DNA of 30,405 bases from OLB16 sp964422415 (GTDB lineage Bacteria > Hinthialibacterota > Hinthialibacteria > OLB16): NCBI GenBank assembly GCA_964422415.1, contig CAYRBI010000057.1, forward strand, positions 1 through 30,405, read 5' to 3'. The notes under the pieces were generated by a model, which worked only from the letters and a program-made list of their open reading frames with translations, searched no databases and was not told where the DNA came from. The translations under genes were made by a program, and so were the position numbers. Shown here one piece after another: positions 25,657-30,405 of this stretch (within the stretch, counting starts at the first letter, position 1; the number at the start of each line of letters is the position of its first letter).

Positions 25657-25685
25657 ACCATAGTAAACAACCACGTTATAGTCAA
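25657..25685 (-). promoter_or_regulatory. Promoter of the small secreted-protein gene
   Basis: Minus strand TTGACT (25685-25680), 17-base spacer, TATGGT (25662-25657), giving a leader of about 70 bases. The rest of the intergenic region (25580-25894) holds an inverted repeat CAGCCCG/CGGGCTG (25730-25736 with 25764-25770) and the repeats listed separately. Confidence 0.6.
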
Positions 25686-25804
25686 CAAAAACCCGGTTCC
25701 GGCAAATGGGTGTGACAAACCAATATGGGCAGCCCGAGTTCGAAGGGTGGGACTTGCCTCATCCGGGCTGACAACTCCTAGATTCACCCGCAGCGAGGGT
25801 TCAC

Positions 25805-25840
25805 CCTTTCCACGTTTTCCACCTCTTCCATGTCCTCCAC
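25805..25840 (-). repeat. Purine-rich 9-base unit repeat, copy 3
   Basis: On the minus strand four contiguous units GTGGAGGAC, ATGGAAGAG, GTGGAAAAC, GTGGAAAGG. A fourth, looser copy in the same orientation lies at about 24905-24943. Confidence 0.5.
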
Positions 25841-25854
25841 GATTCAACACAACC

Positions 25855-25887
25855 CGCTGGAACAAGAAAAGATTCTCGTTCCAGTGG
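25855..25887. repeat. Inverted repeat related to the gcvT-end element
   Basis: CGCTGGAAC at the left edge pairs with GTTCCAGTG at the right, around an AGAAAAGATTCT core. This matches one unit of the double element at 18554-18633 with a few changes. It lies just past the stop codon of the beta-helix gene. Confidence 0.65.
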
Positions 25888-25894
25888 ACTCTGC

Positions 25895-27202
25895 TTACTG
25901 GTACCAACCCGTCCGCCCTGGATCGACCCCTGCGGGAACCTCAGTCGGAGTGGGGGTGGGGAGTTCGTTGAGCTGAAACTCATACGCACCCATGTCGTAG
26001 GTGTCGGTGACCTCGCGTCCAAGGCCCGCGATGTCCACGGGACGGGGATTACCGTTGAGGTCATCCGATGGGCCGGAGGTTCCAGCGGTGTCAATACAGG
26101 GGGAGAGGGGTTGGAGACGGTAATCGCCATTGGCGGAGTCGCGGAAGAGGGGATCGTCGCTGATGTTACCAAAGCCGTTGTAACCGCCTTGGATGCAACT
26201 GAAAGAGATGTCGGCCTCGCCCTGTTCACCCGATAATAGTCCGTTTGATCCCCATAAAATGCAATTCGTCATGGTTGGGGGAACAGTTTCCCAGTAAATG
26301 TCCTTAACTTGGTCTCCAATAATCGTACAGTTGTCCAGGCTCACATAAGGTTGTGGAGACTCTCCAATTACCAATTGGTTCCATTTAGTTGCCCAATTGT
26401 TGGCAATTAAGCAATTTCTAAGTAATGCAACATTTCCTTTTCCAGCTACTAAAACTCCACCCCCAATACTCACTGGTTCCTCAGAGGCAGTAGAGTAGGT
26501 TTGGTTGTTTTTGACAATGCAATTCTCCATGGTAATATTGGAAAGTACACAAGCTATTCCGCCACCGCCACCATTGTAACTGACATTATTACTGATTGTG
26601 CAGTTAGTCATGTTAACTGTTGAATAGTCTAGAATTACGATCCCCCCTCCCTGCGTTCCATTATTATCGATAATTATACAATCAATAAATGTTGGTGTTG
26701 CATTACTCACAGCAACCCCACCACCAAATGTTTTTCCCTCAATTGGATAGTTTCCTTCGATGCGACACCTTGAAAAAGTTGGGTTAGCTCCATTATAAAC
26801 AAGGATTCCTGTAGAAGCCGCATTTTTCATGATGAATCCATCTATGACACATGCAGCCAAACAGCCCATCATAGCATGGTCTAATCCACCCCCATTAATT
26901 ATCGTAGGATTTGCGACAGGATTCCTAAGTTCTTCTTCATCATCTGTTTCGTTCCCTAAGAATCCTCCTAGTATTCTTACATTAATTTCCACCAGAATAC
27001 CGTCATTATAAGTTCCATTTTTAACCCATATTGTATCACTTGGTGATGCCGATGAAACTGCCGTTGAGATCAATTGATATGCAGTTGCCCAACTGTTCCC
27101 ATCTGCACCATTTCCTGATTGTGATACCCGGATGATTCGAGCGGAAACTGACTGACACATTGAAAACAGAAGGATCACCAGGAATACCCGGTTCATTCGC
27201 AT
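25895..27202 (-). CDS. Secreted parallel beta-helix protein with choice-of-anchor Q-like domain and shared C-terminal tail
   Basis: 435 residues. A signal peptide (RVFLVILLFSMCQSVSA) is followed by IIRVSQSGNGADGNSWATAYQLISTAV, the start seen in POMP-like/right-handed beta-helix surface proteins. Repeated rungs follow (TFSRCRIEGN, TFIDCIIIDNNGTQGGG, NMTNCTISNNVSYNGGG). Near residues 345-415 come DPLFRDSANGDYRLQPLSPCIDTAG and DTYDMGAYEF, the choice-of-anchor Q signature. A TPTPT linker and the end EVPAGVDPGRTGWYQ close it, like the small secreted protein downstream. The ATG at 27202 has GGAGG 8 bases upstream. Bases beyond ~26240 (N-terminal two-thirds) are clearly AT-richer than the C-terminal third. 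Likely surface adhesin or carbohydrate binder; ligand unknown. Confidence 0.82.
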   Translation of the reverse strand: MRMNRVFLVILLFSMCQSVSARIIRVSQSGNGADGNSWATAYQLISTAVSSASPSDTIWVKNGTYNDGILVEINVRILGGFLGNETDDEEELRNPVANPTIINGGGLDHAMMGCLAACVIDGFIMKNAASTGILVYNGANPTFSRCRIEGNYPIEGKTFGGGVAVSNATPTFIDCIIIDNNGTQGGGIVILDYSTVNMTNCTISNNVSYNGGGGGIACVLSNITMENCIVKNNQTYSTASEEPVSIGGGVLVAGKGNVALLRNCLIANNWATKWNQLVIGESPQPYVSLDNCTIIGDQVKDIYWETVPPTMTNCILWGSNGLLSGEQGEADISFSCIQGGYNGFGNISDDPLFRDSANGDYRLQPLSPCIDTAGTSGPSDDLNGNPRPVDIAGLGREVTDTYDMGAYEFQLNELPTPTPTEVPAGVDPGRTGWYQ

Positions 27203-27258
27203 CACCCAAGCCTCCCCATTCAGCTGTATTTGCCCCCTGAGGCGTCCCCCAATGTAAG

Positions 27259-27287
27259 AATGTAGCCGTTCACCATGGGTTTGTCAT
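27259..27287 (-). promoter_or_regulatory. Promoter of the beta-helix gene
   Basis: Minus strand ATGACA (27287-27282), 17-base spacer, TACATT (27264-27259). It fires away from the rightward promoter that begins only 18 bases further on. Confidence 0.45.
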
Positions 27288-27305
27288 GCGGAAATCCGGA
27301 GGGTT

Positions 27306-27334
27306 TTGAAAAAAAAGAGCTAGAAGAATAATAT
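27306..27334 (+). promoter_or_regulatory. Sigma70-type promoter for a small RNA or NYN leader
   Basis: TTGAAA (27306-27311), exact 17-base spacer rich in A/G, TAATAT (27329-27334). One of the best -35/-10 pairs in the window. Start of transcription is predicted near 27341. Confidence 0.65.
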
Positions 27335-27340
27335 TGATCT

Positions 27341-27430
27341 TGACCTTTTGAACCATCAGGGGCACACTACTTTCAGACTTACTCCCCGCTGGACCAGCCG
27401 AAAGGCCCCCGGCGGGGTATTGTTTTTTCT
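27341..27430 (+). ncRNA. Candidate ~90-nt small RNA or leader upstream of the NYN gene
   Basis: The stretch between a strong promoter and a strong intrinsic terminator has no reading frame of note. The body (27341-27383) is single-strand-like; the 3' half folds into the terminator. No known RNA family was recognised. It could be a free small RNA, an attenuator controlling the nuclease gene 13 bases downstream, or an RNA antitoxin. No tandem repeats like those of known type III antitoxins are visible. Confidence 0.4.
27384..27429 (+). terminator. Intrinsic terminator ahead of the NYN gene
   Basis: Nine-base stem CCCCGCTGG (27384-27392) with CCGGCGGGG (27409-27417), an inner GCC-GAAA-GGC hairpin in the loop, then TATTGTTTTTTCT. 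No other gene on this strand ends here, so it must terminate a short transcript begun nearby. Confidence 0.8.
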
Positions 27431-27442
27431 GGGGAAAGTGTG

Positions 27443-28096
27443 ATGCCACTTGAACCTCCCGAAAAAACCGCGATTGCCTTCTTTGACGGCCAGAACCTCT
27501 TTCACAGCGCCAAAATCGCATTTGGCCATTACTACCCCAACTACGATCCTCTGGCTCTCGCAGAGAGAGTTTGCCTCAAGAAAAACTGGTTACTCTCCAA
27601 AACTTTCTTTTATACGGGAGTCCCAGACTTCACCGATGATCCTTTCTGGCATCACTTCTGGGTGGTGAAACTCGGTGCCATGGGAACTCGTAGAGTTCAC
27701 ACATTCTCCCGATCACTGCGATATCACAACCAGATTCTGACACTACCCGACGGTAGAGAATACTCGGTGATGGTCGGACAAGAGAAAGGCATCGACATCC
27801 GGATCGCATTAGATGTTGTGAGATTGGCTCGTACGAGAGAATACGATGTGGCCTTGGTATTCAGCCAGGACCAAGACCTATCCGAAGTCGCGGATGAGGT
27901 CAAGCGTATCTCCATCGAGCAGAACCGATGGATCAAGATAGCCAGCACATTTCCTTTGAGTCCACTCTCACTCAACCGTCGTGGGATCAATGGAACCGAA
28001 TGGGTTGTTATCGACAGAGCAACATACGATGCCTGCTTGGATTCCAATGACTACCGTCCAAAAACGGGACGTGACGAACCATCGGATCATACCTGA
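27443..28096 (+). CDS. NYN-domain (PIN-like) nuclease
   Basis: 217 residues, LabA/DUF88-type NYN domain. Conserved acidic positions fit the PIN-like fold: D15 and N18 in FFDGQNLF, D118 and D124 in EKGIDIRIALDVV, D143 and D145 in FSQDQDLSEVADE. Such proteins are thought to be metal-dependent ribonucleases. The family-specific stretch DPFWHHFWVVKLGAMG and the C-terminal NRRGINGTEWVVIDRATYDACLD suggest a full-length protein. ATG at 27443 is preceded by GGGGAAAG lying directly after the terminator T-run. No partner protein gene is adjacent; the upstream element is an RNA-like unit. Biological role unknown; defence, RNA decay or toxin activity are all possible. Confidence 0.88.
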   Translation: MPLEPPEKTAIAFFDGQNLFHSAKIAFGHYYPNYDPLALAERVCLKKNWLLSKTFFYTGVPDFTDDPFWHHFWVVKLGAMGTRRVHTFSRSLRYHNQILTLPDGREYSVMVGQEKGIDIRIALDVVRLARTREYDVALVFSQDQDLSEVADEVKRISIEQNRWIKIASTFPLSPLSLNRRGINGTEWVVIDRATYDACLDSNDYRPKTGRDEPSDHT

Positions 28097-28203
28097 GATC
28101 CTTAGCCAGCCCAGAAGAAGCAACGCCATGAATCTCTATCAGGGGAGTCAAATCAAGGGGATTTGACAAACTCCCCCCTCTGTTCCAATTTCCTTCTATC
28201 GCT

Positions 28204-29466
28204 ATGCCGGTGCTGTATTTACGTGGATTGTGGGGGGAGATGTCCGAACAGGGGCAGAAAACACTGCCTTGGGATCTCCTCCGGGGTGGGTGTGAGGGCG
28301 CGGGAAGCACCTTCATGAACACCTTCGCCCTGTTGATCGCCATCGAGTATTTCCACTGCTCCCCCTCCCAGAAATCCCTTATCGCCGCCGGCCCCCATTG
28401 GGGGCTGACCCTGTCGGTCTTCTATGCCACCTATGCCCATGCCCTGATCGGACGGCGCAATATCGAGGCAGCAATCCCCATGTTCCTGGCGGCGGGAGCC
28501 ACCTTGTTATGCGCGCTGTCTGGAAGTCCTGGCCTGTTCGCCATATTGGCCTTTCTGGGCGGCCTGTTCCTGGGGTTAAGAAGCCCACTGATGACGGCGC
28601 TGTACCGTGAGAATTACCGGGACAAGGTTCGTGGACAGGTCTTTGGAATCATCCTGATCGTCACGGCCGGGAGCGGAACCCTGATCTCCTGGCTGGGCGG
28701 GAATTACCTCGACCATGGCATTGACCGCTTTCCCTTGCTCGCGTTGGTCATCGGCCTGGCATCTCTATTCGGTGGTCTTTCCACGCTCCAGATCCCCTCG
28801 CCAAGCCATCCCCGCGAACCCATCCCCAATCCCTTCTCTTACTTCAGCGCCATGCGCGATCTGGACTTCGTGTATGTGATGCTGACCTGGTTCCTCTTCG
28901 GACTGGCGAATCTGGCGTTACTGCCTCAACGCTTCGAATACCTCTCACAGGAACGCTATGGTTTCTCGCTCTCGCCGGGAGCCACCGCATTGGTAATCGG
29001 GGTTATCCCCGAGTTGGTGCGCGTACTGGCGGTGCTCCCCATGGGGCGCCTGTTCGACAAGATGAACTTCATCACGCTCCGGATCTGGATCAACCTTTTT
29101 CTGCTCGCTTTCCAGATGGTGTTCTTCTTCTCCACCACGATGTGGGGGTTGTGCCTGGGGGCGGTCATGTTGGGGATTGGGAATGCAGGCGGATCGGTGG
29201 CCTGGAGCCTATGGGTGACTCGCTACGCGGTTCCTTCAGACACAGCCAAGTACATGGCCATCCATACCTTCTTCACCGGGCTGCGTGGGATTGTCGCTCC
29301 CTATATGGGATATTGGCTGGCAAGTCTAGGCTCCGTGCGCCTGGCGGCCTGGGTGTGCTCGGCGATGATCGGAGGCTCTTGTTTCGTGCTGATCTACCTG
29401 GAGCGCCGCAGCCGCCGCGCGGGACGGATGGGAGACCTGGAGGAGGCCATCGAGGGGGAGGAGTAA
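28204..29466 (+). CDS. MFS transporter
   Basis: 420 residues with about 12 hydrophobic segments, inner-membrane major facilitator. The N-terminal half contains TFMNTFALLIAIEYFHC and the loop RENYRDKVRGQVFGIILIVTAGSG; the second half includes MGRLFDKMNFITLRIWINLF. Substrate cannot be inferred. ATG at 28204 has no ribosome-binding site; the in-frame ATG at 28240 sits just after GGGGGGAG and could be the true start. The last nine codons (EEAIEGEE and stop) lie in the left copy of a 25-base direct repeat; the same codons, ending TGA, reappear at 30241-30267. The stretch 28097-28203 before it holds no feature seen. Confidence 0.88.
   Translation: MPVLYLRGLWGEMSEQGQKTLPWDLLRGGCEGAGSTFMNTFALLIAIEYFHCSPSQKSLIAAGPHWGLTLSVFYATYAHALIGRRNIEAAIPMFLAAGATLLCALSGSPGLFAILAFLGGLFLGLRSPLMTALYRENYRDKVRGQVFGIILIVTAGSGTLISWLGGNYLDHGIDRFPLLALVIGLASLFGGLSTLQIPSPSHPREPIPNPFSYFSAMRDLDFVYVMLTWFLFGLANLALLPQRFEYLSQERYGFSLSPGATALVIGVIPELVRVLAVLPMGRLFDKMNFITLRIWINLFLLAFQMVFFFSTTMWGLCLGAVMLGIGNAGGSVAWSLWVTRYAVPSDTAKYMAIHTFFTGLRGIVAPYMGYWLASLGSVRLAAWVCSAMIGGSCFVLIYLERRSRRAGRMGDLEEAIEGEE
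29440..29464 (+). repeat. 25-base direct repeat, left copy
   Basis: Identical over 25 bases to 30241-30265. Encodes the end of the MFS protein. Together the copies bracket the second PIN toxin-antitoxin pair. Confidence 0.9.
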
Positions 29467-29481
29467 GACAGCCTTCTCCTG

Positions 29482-29925
29482 TCACCTCATCTCTTGAGTA
29501 GGGTCAATTGGATCCAAGAATGTAAACTTTCGAAAGTCCAGATCACGAGTATAAATCTTCTGAATCCCATGTTCACGCATAAGAACAGCTGTATGGGCAT
29601 CATGAAGCACATTCCCAGTCAGCCAAGGACACTCACGGAGGACTTCACGGATAACCACAGGATGGCGTTCTGTGGAGGTTAAGATCTTTACCCCATATTC
29701 GACCAGGAGAGTCTCGATGAAAAACCACGCATTGGTGGCCTTCCATGGATGCCTAAAAACTTTTGGGTGGGTGACGACACGCAGAAACTCATAACAAATT
29801 CCCCACGTAAGAAACCATGGCTCCTCCTCTCCTTTCCACCTTTCAAAAGAGTGGCGGCATCCCGAGTGGAATGGCGATTCTTCGTCAGCGGCATACACCA
29901 AGATGTTCGTGTCTACAACGAACAC
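29482..29925 (-). CDS. PIN-domain toxin of a second toxin-antitoxin pair
   Basis: 147 residues, VapC-like. PIN acidic residues: D5 (VVDTNILVYA), E46 (CYEFLRVVTHP), D109 (LHDAHTAVL) and D128 (YTRDLDF). The subfamily, with the segment WGICYEFLRVVTHPKVF, is distinct from the vapC at 24201-24560. Its start overlaps the antitoxin gene by 13 bases, so the two are coupled. It runs opposite to the flanking MFS gene and to the partial gene at the end, and sits within a bracket of direct repeats, consistent with later acquisition. RNA target unknown. Confidence 0.9.
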   Translation of the reverse strand: MFVVDTNILVYAADEESPFHSGCRHSFERWKGEEEPWFLTWGICYEFLRVVTHPKVFRHPWKATNAWFFIETLLVEYGVKILTSTERHPVVIREVLRECPWLTGNVLHDAHTAVLMREHGIQKIYTRDLDFRKFTFLDPIDPTQEMR

Positions 29926-30152
29926 TGTCCTTCTTCCATGACCTTATAGAGTGCCCCACGATCGGCGATGTCGACTAGTTGACCTCCACTTCTAAAACTT
30001 GGCAGAGGATGATGGCCATCAATTGGTACGACTTTGTGCAGACTCATCCGTAGCGCACTCTCAACCACTTCAGAGAGAGTACATCCCTGACGTATGGCCT
30101 CCTCCTTGGCTTTCTGCATAAGCCCATCTTCGATACTGAGGACTGTTTCCAT
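29913..30152 (-). CDS. RHH-like antitoxin of the second pair
   Basis: 79 residues. The N-terminus ETVLSIEDGLMQKAKEEAIRQGCTLSEVVESALRMSL has the strand-helix-helix pattern of ribbon-helix-helix antitoxins; the rest (HHPLPSFRSGGQLVDIADRGALYKVMEE) should bind the toxin. The ATG at 30152 begins right at the DNA-binding strand. No Shine-Dalgarno sequence precedes it and the predicted -10 box is only 7 bases away, so the mRNA may be leaderless. Assignment rests on pattern plus adjacency to the PIN gene. Confidence 0.82.
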   Translation of the reverse strand: METVLSIEDGLMQKAKEEAIRQGCTLSEVVESALRMSLHKVVPIDGHHPLPSFRSGGQLVDIADRGALYKVMEEGQCSL

Positions 30153-30159
30153 ATATCAA

Positions 30160-30188
30160 AGGGTACTTCGGAACAGAAAAACGGTCAA
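30160..30188 (-). promoter_or_regulatory. Promoter of the second toxin-antitoxin pair
   Basis: Minus strand TTGACC (30188-30183), 17-base spacer, TACCCT (30165-30160). Predicted transcription start is at about 30152-30153, on the antitoxin ATG. No clear operator dyad was found. Confidence 0.45.
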
Positions 30189-30240
30189 TTTCTGAATGTA
30201 CAAAGACCTGTCCCTCGAAGTCTTAACGGAGGTTGTTGTA

Positions 30241-30265
30241 GAGGAGGCCATCGAGGGGGAGGAGT
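30241..30265 (+). repeat. 25-base direct repeat, right copy
   Basis: Exact copy of 29440-29464, 801 bases away. Here it would read EEAIEGEE followed by TGA, with the next gene starting at or right after that stop, so this copy looks like the original MFS 3' end. Confidence 0.9.
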
Positions 30266-30269
30266 GAGA

Positions 30270-30405
30270 GTGGCAGACCTGTTCAAGGTAGAGTTCAATG
30301 GCCTCTTCCTGATGGTTCCTCACCAAGGGTGGCACCCCCTCTTCCCTCGACCAACAACAGAATTCAACCTGAAAGTTGAACTCTATCAGCCTGTTGAAAA
30401 AGAGC
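30270..30405 (+). CDS. Start of an unidentified gene, 3' end outside window
   Basis: A frame open to the last base gives VADLFKVEFNGLFLMVPHQG and then a Pro/aromatic stretch ending YQPVEKE, about 45 residues. The GTG at 30270 follows GGGGGAGGAG, which lies in the right direct-repeat copy; a GTG at 30264 would overlap the TGA of the relic MFS end. The sequence looks coding but no family was recognised. It is probably the ancestral downstream partner of the MFS gene. Confidence 0.5.
   Translation, partial: MADLFKVEFNGLFLMVPHQGWHPLFPRPTTEFNLKVELYQPVEKE

Noticed and set aside
30289..30385. Inverted repeat TAGAGTTCAA / TTGAACTCTA and a CCTGTTGAAAAA sequence resembling an insertion-sequence end
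   Set aside because: A coding-like frame with its own ribosome-binding site reads through the whole stretch, and no transposase or target duplication is visible.

Overview
The window reads as part of a moderately GC-rich (roughly 55-60%), Gram-negative environmental bacterium. A run of exactly 100 N suggests a scaffolded draft or metagenome assembly. Evidence for a Gram-negative envelope is an HME-type RND metal pump with its periplasmic adaptor, and secreted proteins with Thr/Pro linkers, one ending in a choice-of-anchor Q-like domain. The lineage cannot be fixed from the sequence. The gene mix (RND pump with Cys/His knuckles, IOR-PaaK-ACT cluster, choice-of-anchor proteins, many PIN modules, G/C-rich palindromic repeats) would suit a Planctomycetota/Sumerlaeota/Hydrogenedentota-like or deltaproteobacterial bacterium, but this is only inference.

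Layout. 1-2.7 kb: 3' part of spermidine synthase, convergent with a polytopic GT39-like membrane glycosyltransferase whose reading frame has absorbed two palindromic repeats. 2.7-8.2 kb: metal-efflux operon (Cys-rich secreted peptide, adaptor with three Cys/His knuckles, CzcA/CusA pump) driven by a strong sigma70-type promoter that overlaps a divergent one; no outer-membrane channel gene is present. 8.3-9.9 kb: membrane-anchored SGNH hydrolase. 10-10.7 kb: Hsp20 protein with an N-terminal membrane anchor. 11.2-17.3 kb: glutamate synthase gltB-gltD, ending at an assembly gap. 17.4-18.5 kb: gcvT. 18.6-24.0 kb, minus strand: iorA-iorB-paaK-ACT-paaK, an aryl-pyruvate/aryl-acetate operon joining 2-oxoacid ferredoxin oxidoreductase and arylacetate-CoA ligases.

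24.2-30.4 kb is accessory. It holds a VapBC module, two secreted proteins that share a short C-terminal tail, a promoter-small RNA-terminator unit directly ahead of a NYN nuclease gene, an MFS transporter, and a second antitoxin/PIN pair. That second pair lies between two identical 25-bp repeats. It appears to have been inserted between the MFS gene and the gene that once followed it, whose first codons close the window.

The most interesting candidates are the RNA-terminator-NYN unit (architecture like a type III toxin-antitoxin locus), the toxin-antitoxin cassette that splits a translationally coupled gene pair while rebuilding the MFS stop, and the shared C-terminal tail, which may be an undescribed sorting or anchoring signal. 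All three are read from sequence alone and need comparative searches.
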